From positions 1 to 34,080 of the forward strand of contig NZ_JAEKMI010000047.1 of NCBI RefSeq assembly GCF_020217485.1: a stretch of DNA of 34,080 bases, given 5' to 3'. The notes under the pieces were generated by a model. It worked only from the letters and a program-made list of their open reading frames with translations. It searched no databases and was not told the origin of the DNA. The position numbers and the translations under genes were made by a program. This DNA is from Mycobacterium sp. WUMAC-067 (GTDB lineage Bacteria; Actinomycetota; Actinomycetes; Mycobacteriales; Mycobacteriaceae). Position 1 is the stretch's first letter; each line of letters opens with the position of its first letter. This document shows positions 15,609 through 23,411 of this stretch, one piece after another.

Positions 15609-16019
15609 TCAGTGCGGGACGGCCGCCTGGATCAGCCCGTTGATGATCTGCTTGATGCCCTGCGCCGGGTGCGAATACCAACCGATCGGCAGGCCGGACT
15701 GTGCACCGCATTTGGGCCAGGGCTCCACGCCCTCTTCGGCGAAAACCCGGTTGGCGACGGCGATTTGCTGCTCCCGGGACGCGGCCGCCGGGTTGCCGAC
15801 GCCGCCGTAGCGAGCCCAGGTGCCCGGTTTGAATTGCAGCCCACCGTAGTTGCCGTTTCCGGTGTTGGCGTGCCAGTTGCCGCCGGATTCGCATTGAGCG
15901 ATCGCGTCCCAGTTGGGAGCGGCGTCCGCGCTCACCACACCCGTGGACGAAGCCATCGATGCTGCAACGAACCCGCCGACCGCTACGGACTTGACGAGAA
16001 GCTTGCAGAGATTCTTCAT
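15609..16019 (-). CDS. rpfC: Resuscitation-promoting factor RpfC
   Basis: 136 residues from the ATG at 16019; a TTG at 16046 is a weaker option. A signal peptide (MKNLCKLLVKSVAVGGFVAASMASSTGVVSADA) precedes the lysozyme-like Rpf domain at about residues 35-110. The catalytic glutamate E44 lies in AQCESGGNW, followed by TGNGNYGGLQF. C43 and C104 form the conserved disulfide pair. The secreted enzyme cleaves peptidoglycan and promotes exit from dormancy. The domain is followed only by a short tail (GIKQIINGLIQAAVPH), as in RpfC. It is adjacent to the secreted chorismate mutase gene. Confidence 0.94.
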   Translation of the reverse strand: MKNLCKLLVKSVAVGGFVAASMASSTGVVSADAAPNWDAIAQCESGGNWHANTGNGNYGGLQFKPGTWARYGGVGNPAAASREQQIAVANRVFAEEGVEPWPKCGAQSGLPIGWYSHPAQGIKQIINGLIQAAVPH

Positions 16020-16151
16020 GTCAAGGTTTTCGGCGCGTGTGGCCAAAGCGTTACCTATTCGAAAATGGCGCGAGATATGCCTTCTATCTGCGGAAATCGC
16101 CTTTTCGCCAGGCCAAATTCGACGGTTAGGAAATGGTGAGGAAAAATTAAA
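16020..16151 (-). promoter_or_regulatory. Upstream region of rpfC
   Basis: This 132 bp leader is clearly AT-richer than its surroundings, especially AAATTAAATTATT just after the chorismate mutase stop codon. It probably contains the rpfC promoter and untranslated leader. I see no classical riboswitch and cannot place the -10 box securely. Confidence 0.4.
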
Positions 16152-16742
16152 TTATTGCTGGCAATACGATTGCGTCGCCGACCACAGGGCCCGTCGGTAG
16201 AGGCCGTCGAGCTGACGACTCTGGACGACGTCGCTCCTTGCGGTATCGAGTTGCAGCGCGCACGCCGGCGAGTGCAGCACGTCCCAGTTGACCGATATCT
16301 GAGTCAGTATCGCCTGGTTGAGGCCGTCGATCACCGACCGCGACGCCGCCAGGTCCGGGGGATCGGCCGGCGCTTGGCCCGGATCGAGCTTCCAGTCCGC
16401 GAAGCGGCTGTACTCGATGGCCTCGGTGGCACCGATCTGGTCACCGAAGACCCGGATGACGTAGTCGCGGTCGATGCGCGCGGCGACGGCTTCGTCGCCC
16501 AGCCGTGCTAATTCCTGCCGGACGCGTACCGGGTCTTCAATGGCCCCATGGCTGTGCCATTTATAAGCGGCCACCGACTCGGCGATCTGCAACCGCTGTG
16601 CGGCGGCGTCGACCAACGGGGTCAAGGGGCTCACGCTGTCGGCCCGGGCCGACGGCGCCCACAGCGCCAGGGCGCCGGCCACCACGGCACAGCACAGGGG
16701 AACGAGGTGGACGCGGCGCGGCGAGCGCGTGCTGCGGGGCAT
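16152..16742 (-). CDS. Secreted chorismate mutase (*MtCM type, AroQ-gamma)
   Basis: 196 residues with an N-terminal signal peptide of about 34 residues ending SARA-DS. All residues known for the active site of the M. tuberculosis enzyme Rv1885c are found one position later: R50, K61, R73, T106, E110 and R135. The cysteines C161 and C194 fit its disulfide. It converts chorismate to prephenate outside the cytoplasm; why mycobacteria export this activity is unresolved. The gene lies between rpfC and fbpB, all in one orientation. Confidence 0.95.
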   Translation of the reverse strand: MPRSTRSPRRVHLVPLCCAVVAGALALWAPSARADSVSPLTPLVDAAAQRLQIAESVAAYKWHSHGAIEDPVRVRQELARLGDEAVAARIDRDYVIRVFGDQIGATEAIEYSRFADWKLDPGQAPADPPDLAASRSVIDGLNQAILTQISVNWDVLHSPACALQLDTARSDVVQSRQLDGLYRRALWSATQSYCQQ

Positions 16743-16777
16743 GACGACGATTCTGGCGTGATCGCCGCCCCTTAACG

Positions 16778-16822
16778 CACTACTGCGCCTGACGTGTCGT
16801 AAAGCGCAGTAGTGGCGTCAGG
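16778..16822. terminator. Interleaved inverted repeats downstream of fbpB
   Basis: An 11 bp perfect inverted repeat, CACTACTGCGC (16778-16788) and GCGCAGTAGTG (16804-16814), has a 15 nt loop. A second 7 bp pair, CCTGACG (16788-16794) and CGTCAGG (16816-16822), is interleaved with it in the order A-B-A'-B'. The structure sits between the end of fbpB (8 bp away) and the start of the chorismate mutase gene. It is most simply a terminator for fbpB without a U-tract, but the interlocked pairs could also form a pseudoknot or alternative hairpins. Confidence 0.65.
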
Positions 16823-16830
16823 TGAATGGG

Positions 16831-17823
16831 TTATCCGCCGCCACCCGCCGAAGCGCCCAGAGCGCTCTGCAGGTCACCCTTCATGGCGTTGAGCTGGGCA
16901 CCCCAGTACTCCCAGCTGTGTGTGCCGTTGGCATCGAAGTTGAACACGGCGTTGTGGCCGCCGGCCGCGTTGTACGCGTCCTGGAACTTCAGGTTGCTGC
17001 TGCGCACGAAGTTCTCCAGAAACTCGGCGGGCATGTTCGCTCCGCCCAGCTCCGACGGTGTGCCGTTACCGACGTAGATCCACAGCCGGGTGTTGTTGCC
17101 GACCAGCGCGGGGATCTGGACCGTCGGGTCGTTGCGCTGCCAGGCCGGGTCGCTCGACGGGCCCCACATGGCGTCGGGCTTGTAGCCGCCGGCGTCTCCC
17201 ATGGCCAAGCCGATCAGCGACGGTCCCATGCCCTGGGACGGGTCCAGCAGCGCCGACAGCGAGCCGGCGTAGATGAACTGGTTGGGGTGGTTCACGGCCA
17301 GGATCATCGCCGAGGAGCCCGACATCGAGATGCCGATCGCGGCGCTGCCGGTGGACTTGACGCTCTTGTTCGAGGCCAGGTATTGCGGCAGTTCGCTGGT
17401 CAGGAAGGTCTCCCACTTGTAGGTGGAGCAGCCGGCCTTCCCACACGCCGGCTGGTACCAGTCGGCGTAAAAGCTGGACTGACCGCCGACCGGCATGATG
17501 ACCGACAGGCCCGACTGGTAGTACCACTCGAACGCCGGGGTGTTGATGTCCCAGCCGTTGTAGTCGTCTTGAGCCCGGAGCCCGTCCAGCAGGTAGACCG
17601 CGGGGGAGCCGTTGCCGCCGCTCTGGAACTGGACCTTGATGTCGCGACCCATTCCGGCGGACGGCACTTGCAGGTACTCGACGGGCAGGCCCGGACGCGA
17701 AAATGCATTCGCGGTCGCCGCGCCGCCGGCAATGCCGATCAGGCCCGGCAGGGTTACAGCCGCGGCTGCACCGACCACAAGTCGGCGCCCCCAGGCCCGG
17801 ACCTTCTCGTTCAGATCTGTCAT
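16831..17823 (-). CDS. fbpB: Antigen 85B, mycolyltransferase FbpB
   Basis: 330 residues. A 40-residue signal peptide with twin arginines (AWGRRLVVGAA) ends NA-FSRPGLP, so the mature protein starts at Phe41. In mature numbering the alpha/beta-hydrolase triad is at the canonical Ag85B positions: S126 in GISMSGSS, E230 in PAEFLENF and H262 in NGTHSWEYW. The cysteine pair CGKAGC is present. It transfers mycolate between trehalose monomycolates and onto arabinogalactan, and binds fibronectin. The C-terminus ends in a GGGG run. SD AAGGGG lies about 9 bases before the ATG. Confidence 0.97.
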   Translation of the reverse strand: MTDLNEKVRAWGRRLVVGAAAAVTLPGLIGIAGGAATANAFSRPGLPVEYLQVPSAGMGRDIKVQFQSGGNGSPAVYLLDGLRAQDDYNGWDINTPAFEWYYQSGLSVIMPVGGQSSFYADWYQPACGKAGCSTYKWETFLTSELPQYLASNKSVKSTGSAAIGISMSGSSAMILAVNHPNQFIYAGSLSALLDPSQGMGPSLIGLAMGDAGGYKPDAMWGPSSDPAWQRNDPTVQIPALVGNNTRLWIYVGNGTPSELGGANMPAEFLENFVRSSNLKFQDAYNAAGGHNAVFNFDANGTHSWEYWGAQLNAMKGDLQSALGASAGGGG

Positions 17824-18326
17824 ACCTGCCCCTTGTCGGATGTGATCGAATGTGATCGCGGTCTCACAGGAATTTACCGTGTAAGTCCGTCAAATGTCGA
17901 TTGGGACGCGGACGCGTCTCGATTTTGCATCGCTTTTTACCTCGCAGTTTCGCCACCCGGTGATCCGAGCGGCGACGATCGGCGAGTACCCGCTCGGCGA
18001 CCACCTAACCGGTTCACCGCGAAAACGGCCGGTCCGCAGCGGCGTCCGGTTTGCCGAGACCGAAAGCCGTTGATACCGCGCGATAGAAAAAAGCGCCCCG
18101 ATGAACCCAGACCGGATTCGGGCGGGGGGGTCGCCGGCGTGTCGCGAGGCGATGCGGACCGGGGCGACCGGGATTTCGCCGACCGCGTAGGCTCTGTCGA
18201 AGCAAGCCGATGAAGACCACGCTATCCCGGGTCTGTTCCGGCTCTCACGAACCTCCGCACCAGCGGCTTCATGGTGCGCGTCGGTGTGTCTGGGAGCCGA
18301 GGCGCGGGACCGATTGGGGCATAGAT
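17824..18326. other. About 500 bp without a convincing gene: fbpB leader and promoter region
   Basis: Near fbpB the sequence has a 9 bp direct repeat, ATGTGATCG at 17840-17848 and 17850-17858, and an AT-richer stretch (17868-17945) suitable for a promoter. A 68-codon minus frame at 18014-18220 has Arg-rich composition and no family resemblance and is taken as chance. The plus-strand frame of the next gene is open back to 18210, but its conserved N-terminus begins at 18327. Confidence 0.5.
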
Positions 18327-19469
18327 TTGGACACGGTACTTGGCCTATCAGTGACGTCGACCGCCGTCGGGTGGGTCCTCGCTGAAGGACACGGCGCAGA
18401 CGGCACCATCCTGGATCACCAGGAGTTGGCGCTGCGCGCCGGCCGGGGCGTCCGCGCCGTGAGCACCGCGGAGCAAGTGGTAGACGAGGTACTGCGGGTC
18501 GACACGGCGGCGGCCGCGAGCGATCACCGCCTGCGTGTCATCGGGGTGACCTGGAACGACGACGCATCCGCTCAGGCCGCGCTGGTGCTGGAGGCGTTGA
18601 CCGACGCGGGTTTCGACAACGTCGTGCCGATCCGGTTCCTCGAGGCCATCGAGACCTTGGCGCAGGCCATTGCGCCCGTCATCGGTTACGAGCAGACCGC
18701 GGTCTGCATTCTCGACCATGACGCCACGACCGTCGTCATGGTCGACACCCATGACGGGGAGACCCAGACGGCAACCAAACACGTGCGCGGCGGCCTCGAT
18801 GGCCTGACCCGGTGGCTGACCGGCATGTTCGACCGCGACGGATGGCAGCCGGGCGGGGTTGTCGTCGTCGGCGCCGACATCGACGGGTTCTCATGGCAAC
18901 TCGAAAAGGCGTTGCCGGTGCCGGTTTTCGTGCAATCGATGGCCCAGGTGACGATCGCGCGCGGCGCGGCGCTGTCGGCGGCTCGCAGCACCGAGTTCAC
19001 CGACGAACAGCTCGTGGAGCACCACAGCGAACCCCTTTCCGCGGCGCCCGCACGCCAGCGCCACCTCTCGTATTCCGGAGCCCTCACCGCGTTGGCGGCC
19101 GGCGCGATCACCTTCGTCGGCTCGGTGTCGCTCGCGGTGGGGATTCACGTGGGCCCGGCCAGCGCGCCTGCGGCCAAACACACCACCCATCCAGCCACGC
19201 CCCAGGCCGCCGAGGCGGCCAAGGCCGTCGCGCCGCTTCCGGCGGCCCCCCAGCTCAAGCGCCCCGCCGCGCACGCCCAGCCGCCCGCGGGCGAACCCTC
19301 CCCCGCGCCGGCCGCTCCGGAAGAGCAAGCGGGCATTGACGGCGACCGGCAGCCGGATTCCGGTAACGGGCAGCCCTATTTGACCCGAGTGCTCGAGCAC
19401 ATCCCCGGCGACGCGGGCGACGCGGCAGCCGATTCAGCGCCGCGCGCAGCGGCCGAGCCGCAACCCTGA
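18327..19469 (+). CDS. Mycobacterial DUF7159-like membrane-linked protein (Rv1887-like)
   Basis: 380 residues from a TTG at 18327, chosen because the family opening LDTVLGLSVTSTAVGWVLAEG (first residue read as Met) starts there and a GGGG lies about 8 bases upstream. The first 270 residues look like an actin/Hsp70-like nucleotide-binding fold (AVCILDHDATTVVMVD, HVRGGLDGLTRWL, VVVVGADIDGF), but I cannot show an intact ATP site. A single membrane span (SGALTALAAGAITFVGSVSLAV) follows near residue 290. The rest is a Pro/Ala-rich tail likely outside the membrane. The function of these proteins is not known. Confidence 0.85.
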   Translation: MDTVLGLSVTSTAVGWVLAEGHGADGTILDHQELALRAGRGVRAVSTAEQVVDEVLRVDTAAAASDHRLRVIGVTWNDDASAQAALVLEALTDAGFDNVVPIRFLEAIETLAQAIAPVIGYEQTAVCILDHDATTVVMVDTHDGETQTATKHVRGGLDGLTRWLTGMFDRDGWQPGGVVVVGADIDGFSWQLEKALPVPVFVQSMAQVTIARGAALSAARSTEFTDEQLVEHHSEPLSAAPARQRHLSYSGALTALAAGAITFVGSVSLAVGIHVGPASAPAAKHTTHPATPQAAEAAKAVAPLPAAPQLKRPAAHAQPPAGEPSPAPAAPEEQAGIDGDRQPDSGNGQPYLTRVLEHIPGDAGDAAADSAPRAAAEPQP

Positions 19470-19488
19470 TTTCTCCCGAGCGGGTGGC

Positions 19489-20049
19489 TCACCCGTCCTT
19501 GGCGTGAACCGCGGTAAAGGTCAAGGACACATCGTCCGCGACTTGAACCGAGCCCATCAGCAGCGAGTAGGGCTTCACGCCGTAATCGGTTTGACGGACG
19601 GTGGTTTCAGCGGACATGCGCCAGGCGTCTTTGAGATCCTCGGTGCGCACGTCGATGGCGTGGTCTCGTGAGGTGCCCCGGATCGCGAGCGTGCCGGTGA
19701 GTCGGTACCCGTCGTCGGCCTGCTCGATGACGTCCGCGGTATAGCGGATCTCGGGAAAGCGGTTGGCGTGCAACGACTTCAAAGCGTTGGACCGGACCTG
19801 TGCTTTCTCGATCGCGGACAGCCCTTTGACGCCACCCTTGCCGCTCAGTACGTCGAGCGAATCGACCTCGACCACAAGCTCCGCACCGACCGGTCGGGAA
19901 CCGGCCCAATCCACGGTCGCACGCCAGCGCGACATCGCGATGGTGAGGCGGTGGCCCATTCGGGCGGCTCGGCCGGCAACCCCGCTGTGGAGCAACAATT
20001 CACCGCCGGATGGCCCGATCGTCCACGCCGTGCCCTCGTCAGCAGTCAC
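19489..20049 (-). CDS. YceI-family lipocalin-like isoprenoid-binding protein
   Basis: 186 residues from a GTG at 20049. The fold is recognised by TAWTIGPSGGELLLHSGVAGRAARMGHRLTIAMSRW, the helix AQVRSNALKSLHANRFPEIRYTADVI and the strand LTGTLAIRGTSRDHAIDV. YceI proteins form a small beta-barrel that binds long polyisoprenoid or other lipophilic molecules. Most are exported, but no signal peptide is visible here, so this one is probably cytoplasmic. It begins 12 bp after the alcohol dehydrogenase stop and ends the P450-ADH-YceI operon. It converges on the DUF7159-like gene. Confidence 0.9.
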   Translation of the reverse strand: MTADEGTAWTIGPSGGELLLHSGVAGRAARMGHRLTIAMSRWRATVDWAGSRPVGAELVVEVDSLDVLSGKGGVKGLSAIEKAQVRSNALKSLHANRFPEIRYTADVIEQADDGYRLTGTLAIRGTSRDHAIDVRTEDLKDAWRMSAETTVRQTDYGVKPYSLLMGSVQVADDVSLTFTAVHAKDG

Positions 20050-20061
20050 GGACCAACGGTG

Positions 20062-21075
20062 TCACATGGTCAAGACGGTGCGGTAATGCGCTCGTCCCTG
20101 CTCCAGCGCCGCATAGCCCTCGGCCGCCTGCGCCAACGGCAACTCCTCGATCCACGCCCGGACGCCGGACAGGACCGCGAAACGCATGGTGTCTTCGACA
20201 TCTTTGGCCGTCCCGGAGGGGTGGCCGACGATGCTGACTCCGGGGGTTATCAGCTGTACGGGGCTGATCGGCAGCGGTTCGGGCGTGACGCCGACGGTGA
20301 CCAGTTCGCCCCGGGGGACTATGCCACCGACCGTGGCGGCCATGGCCTTCGAATTGCCCGCGGTGGCCAGGACGACCGTCGCGCCACCCAAGTCCTTCAA
20401 CGCCTCGGCGGGATCGTTGGCTGTGGAATCGATGTAGTGATGGGCGCCCAGTTTCCGGGCGTCGTCGGCTTTGCCGGTACCGCGGTTGATCGCGATGGTC
20501 TCGAAGCCCATCGCCCGGGCGAACTGCACGCCGAGGTGCCCCAGGCCGCCGACGCCGAGTATCGCCACCCGATCGCCGGGCAGCGCCTTGGTGTGACGTA
20601 AGGCGTTGTAGGTGGTGACGCCCGCGCAACCCAAGGGGGCAGCTTCGGCGTCGGAGAGCTCGGCCGGTATCCGGGCCAGGGCGCTGGCCGGCACCGTCAC
20701 CGACTCCGCGTACCCGCCGGGGTACTGCCAGCTCGGCACCTTCCCGTTCTCGCAGTGAATGAACAGGCCTTTGCGGCACTGCTCGCAGTGATAGCAGCAT
20801 CCGCCGAACCAGCCGACCGCGACGCGATCGCCGATCGCGAAATCCTCGACGCCGTCGCCGATTTCGGCGACCTTGCCCGCGATTTCATGCCCGGGGGTCA
20901 GCGGCCACGACATGCCCGGAAACCCCCCGTTGACGAAGTGCGCGTCGGTGCCGCAGATGCCGCACGCGGCGACCGTCAGTCGCACCTCGTCGCGACCGGG
21001 TGGTTGGGTTTCGACTTCGGCCAACTCTAGGGGGCCGCCCGCGGACTGTATCCGGACAGCTTGATGTGTGGGCAT
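20062..21075 (-). CDS. Zinc-dependent alcohol dehydrogenase (MDR family)
   Basis: 337 residues. Catalytic zinc ligands C41 (CGICGTD) and H63-E64 (PGHE) are present, as is the structural zinc lobe C94-X2-C97-X2-C100-X7-C108. The cofactor fold is GVGGLGHLG near residue 175. It belongs to the bacterial CAD/AdhA-like NAD(P)-dependent dehydrogenases. The gene starts 9 bp after the CYP125-like P450 stop. Oxidation of the alcohol made by the P450 to an aldehyde or acid is a reasonable inference. Confidence 0.93.
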   Translation of the reverse strand: MPTHQAVRIQSAGGPLELAEVETQPPGRDEVRLTVAACGICGTDAHFVNGGFPGMSWPLTPGHEIAGKVAEIGDGVEDFAIGDRVAVGWFGGCCYHCEQCRKGLFIHCENGKVPSWQYPGGYAESVTVPASALARIPAELSDAEAAPLGCAGVTTYNALRHTKALPGDRVAILGVGGLGHLGVQFARAMGFETIAINRGTGKADDARKLGAHHYIDSTANDPAEALKDLGGATVVLATAGNSKAMAATVGGIVPRGELVTVGVTPEPLPISPVQLITPGVSIVGHPSGTAKDVEDTMRFAVLSGVRAWIEELPLAQAAEGYAALEQGRAHYRTVLTM

Positions 21076-21084
21076 CGGCCTAGC

Positions 21085-22371
21085 TTAGTGCGCGGCAGGC
21101 GATTTCGCTGCTCCATCGGTGTGGTAGTCCACCTGCCAGTGCTTGATCCCGTTGAGCCAGCCCGACCGGAGGCGTTCCGGCTTGCCGATGGACTCGAGAT
21201 CGGGGATGCCGTCGGCGATCGCGTTGAACATCAGGTCGATCGTCATGCGCGCCAGGTTCGCGCCGATGCAGTAGTGGGCGCCCGTTCCGCCGAAGCCGAC
21301 GTGTGGGTTGGGATCGCGCAGGATGTTGAAGCTGAACGGATCGTCGAAGACTTCCTCGTCGAAATTGGCTGAGCGGTAGACCATTACGACCCGCTGGCCC
21401 TTTTTGATCTGCACGCCGGACAGTTCGTAGTCCTCGAGCGCGGTGCGCTGAAACGACGTGACCGGGGTGGCCCACCGGACGATCTCGTCGGCCGCGGTGC
21501 CGGGCCGCTCCTTCTTGAACAGCTCCCACTGGTCGGGGAAATCGGTGAAGGCCATCATGCCCTGGGTGATGGAGTTGCGGGTGGTCTCGTTTCCGGCCAC
21601 CGCCAACAGGATTACGAAAAAGCCGAATTCATCGTCGGACAGCTTGTGCCCGTCGATGTCGGCTTGGACCAGCTTGGTGACGAGGTCTTCTCCCGGATTC
21701 TTCGTCCGCTCGGCCGCCATCTGCATGCCGTACATGATGAGTTCGACCGAGGCGGTGATGGCGTCGTTGTTGGCGAATTCGGGATCCTGGTCACCGACCA
21801 TCTCGTTGGACCAGTGGAAGAGTTTCTTGCGTTCTTCCTGCGGCACACCCATCAGTCCGGCGATGGCCTGCAGCGGCAGCTCGCACGACACCTGTTCGAC
21901 GAAGTCGCCGCGGCCCTGGGCTGCCGCTTCCTCGACGATGTGGCGGGCGCGCTCGGCGAGGTCTGAACGCAGGCGCTCGATGGCCCGAGGGGTGAAGGCC
22001 CGCGAGATGATCTTGCGCAGCCGGGTGTGCTGCGGCGCGTCCATGTTGAGCAAGACGAACTTGCCGCGCTCGATCTGCTCGCCGACCGTGCCGTCCTTAT
22101 AGCGCGGCAGCGCGGTCTTCTGCAGGCTGGAGAACACGTCACTGCGCAGCGAGACCTCTTTGACGTCCTTGTGCTTGGACACCACCCAAAAGCCGCCGTC
22201 GTCGAACCCGCCGGCCCCGATCGGTTGTTCGTTCCACCAGATCGGCGCCGTGCGGCGCAGCTCGGCCAGTTCTTCGACCGGCAATCGCTCGGCGTGGATG
22301 TCCGGATCGGTGAAGTCGAAGCCGGGAGGCAGATTGGGGACCGGCTTGGTGCTGGACTCGACGGTTGACAT
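21085..22371 (-). CDS. Cytochrome P450, CYP125-like (steroid C26-hydroxylase family)
   Basis: 428 residues from the ATG at 22371, where the family N-terminus begins; the upstream extension is rejected. It shows NLPPGFDFTDPDIHAERLP, the I-helix LLAVAGNETTRNSITQGMM, the K-helix ADEIVRWATPV and the heme loop GFGGTGAHYCIGANLARM with C368 as ligand. Long stretches coincide with my memory of M. tuberculosis CYP125A1 (Rv3545c), which oxidises the cholesterol side chain at C26. It sits outside the usual cholesterol region, so it is probably an extra CYP125-family member. It leads an operon with an alcohol dehydrogenase and a YceI protein. Sterol-like side-chain oxidation is inferred. Confidence 0.9.
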   Translation of the reverse strand: MSTVESSTKPVPNLPPGFDFTDPDIHAERLPVEELAELRRTAPIWWNEQPIGAGGFDDGGFWVVSKHKDVKEVSLRSDVFSSLQKTALPRYKDGTVGEQIERGKFVLLNMDAPQHTRLRKIISRAFTPRAIERLRSDLAERARHIVEEAAAQGRGDFVEQVSCELPLQAIAGLMGVPQEERKKLFHWSNEMVGDQDPEFANNDAITASVELIMYGMQMAAERTKNPGEDLVTKLVQADIDGHKLSDDEFGFFVILLAVAGNETTRNSITQGMMAFTDFPDQWELFKKERPGTAADEIVRWATPVTSFQRTALEDYELSGVQIKKGQRVVMVYRSANFDEEVFDDPFSFNILRDPNPHVGFGGTGAHYCIGANLARMTIDLMFNAIADGIPDLESIGKPERLRSGWLNGIKHWQVDYHTDGAAKSPAAH

Positions 22372-22403
22372 GGCGCACTCCTCGATACGAAGTCGTCTAG
22401 GCG

Positions 22404-22417
22404 TCCTTGTGCAAGGA
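22404..22417. promoter_or_regulatory. Inverted repeat TCCTTG-TG-CAAGGA upstream of the P450 operon
   Basis: Perfect 6 bp arms with a 2 bp spacer, centred about 39 bp before the P450 start codon. The position fits a repressor site overlapping a promoter or leader. The regulator cannot be named. Confidence 0.4.
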
Positions 22418-22472
22418 AACCACTGCCGGACCACGGTTGGGAAGCATTGACGCAAGATCGCCGCGGGCAAAT

Positions 22473-22486
22473 TGGAACGTGTTCCG
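22473..22486. promoter_or_regulatory. KstR-like palindrome upstream of the CYP125-like operon
   Basis: TGGAACGTGTTCCG has the KstR core AAC-N2-GTT and matches the mycobacterial pattern TNNAACNNGTTNNA except for the final base. It lies about 102 bp before the P450 start and about 130 bp before the opposite-strand gene at 22617, so it could serve either. KstR is the TetR-family repressor of cholesterol catabolism genes. Confidence 0.6.
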
Positions 22487-22616
22487 CAGGTGCGCTTTGT
22501 CCGCCGCGGCGGGCCTTCACCGGGGATCGCGGCCGCACGCCGAAACCGTCTTGTGGCCGCCGACGCGACCGATATGCTTTGGTGCAGGTCACCGGCGACG
22601 ACAGGCGGGGTGGAAG

Positions 22617-23021
22617 ATGATTCGGGAATTGCTGAGCGCTGCTTCGATAGCGGGCATCACGATCGGCATAGCGCCGTGCGCGGCCGCCGACCCGCATTAC
22701 GACGGAGACGTTCCGGGCATGAATTACCAAGCTTCGCTGGGCGCTCCGTGCGACAACTACGAGCGCTTCATCTTCGGACGAGGGCCCAGCGGCCAGGCCG
22801 AGGCCTGTCATTTCCCGCCGCCCAATCAGTTCCCGGCCGCCACCATCGGGTACTGGGTGGCTTCCTACCCGCTGTATGGAGTCCAGCAGGCCGGCGCGAA
22901 ATGCCCCGGCTCGCAGGCAGCGGCGCAGACCCCGGACGGGCTTCCCATGCTGTGCCTGGGAGACCAGGGGTGGCAGCCCGGATGGTTTACCGGGGCAGGG
23001 TTTTTCCCACCCTCCGACTGA
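22617..23021 (+). CDS. Conserved exported protein (Rv1891-like)
   Basis: 134 residues from the ATG at 22617, with a purine-rich GGAAG just before it; the longer upstream frame covers regulatory DNA. A signal peptide (MIRELLSAASIAGITIGIAPCAAA-DP) of about 24 residues is clear. The mature part is small, aromatic and Pro/Gly-rich with five cysteines (APCDNY, AEACHFPP, AKCPGS, MLCLGD, and one at the cleavage region). No enzyme motif is seen. It is followed 11 bp later by a membrane protein gene. Function unknown. Confidence 0.85.
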   Translation: MIRELLSAASIAGITIGIAPCAAADPHYDGDVPGMNYQASLGAPCDNYERFIFGRGPSGQAEACHFPPPNQFPAATIGYWVASYPLYGVQQAGAKCPGSQAAAQTPDGLPMLCLGDQGWQPGWFTGAGFFPPSD

Positions 23022-23032
23022 TCGGTACGACG

Positions 23033-23323
23033 ATGAAACGGAGCGAGCCCGGCGCGGTGCCCGTGCCCCGCTGGCTGCGTTTCGTCTTGGCCTCGGATCG
23101 CGCCGGGTCGGCGTGGTATATCTGCACCGGGTTCTTCTTCGCGCCGGTGCTGGCCGTGTTTTCGCCGTGGCCGGCGGTCACCACCGTGTTGTGGTGCATC
23201 ATCGCGGTGGCCGGGCTTTGGTTGGGGCTGCTGGGTATCGCGATGGCGATCGGGCTGGCCCGAATACTGCGCTCCGGGGCCGAAATTCCCGAAGACTTCT
23301 GGCGCTCCCTGGTGCACTACTGA
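23033..23323 (+). CDS. Small membrane protein with two TM segments (Rv1892-like)
   Basis: 96 residues from the ATG at 23033. Two hydrophobic spans are evident: AWYICTGFFFAPVLAVF plus its continuation, and TVLWCIIAVAGLWLGLLGIAMAIGLA. The short ends are polar, and the terminus is EIPEDFWRSLVHY. It is 11 bp downstream of the exported protein gene and probably co-transcribed. No known domain was recognised. Confidence 0.8.
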   Translation: MKRSEPGAVPVPRWLRFVLASDRAGSAWYICTGFFFAPVLAVFSPWPAVTTVLWCIIAVAGLWLGLLGIAMAIGLARILRSGAEIPEDFWRSLVHY

Positions 23324-23411
23324 GCCTCGGCAGGCATTGGCGCCGGCGAGAAATGGTGCCTCAGCCCGTCTAGAGTCAGAGCAACGAACCTGCGACAAGA
23401 GGAGACTCGAG

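Noticed and set aside
18014..18220. 68-codon minus frame in the fbpB upstream region
   Set aside because: Arg/Pro-rich with no RBS and no recognisable pattern.
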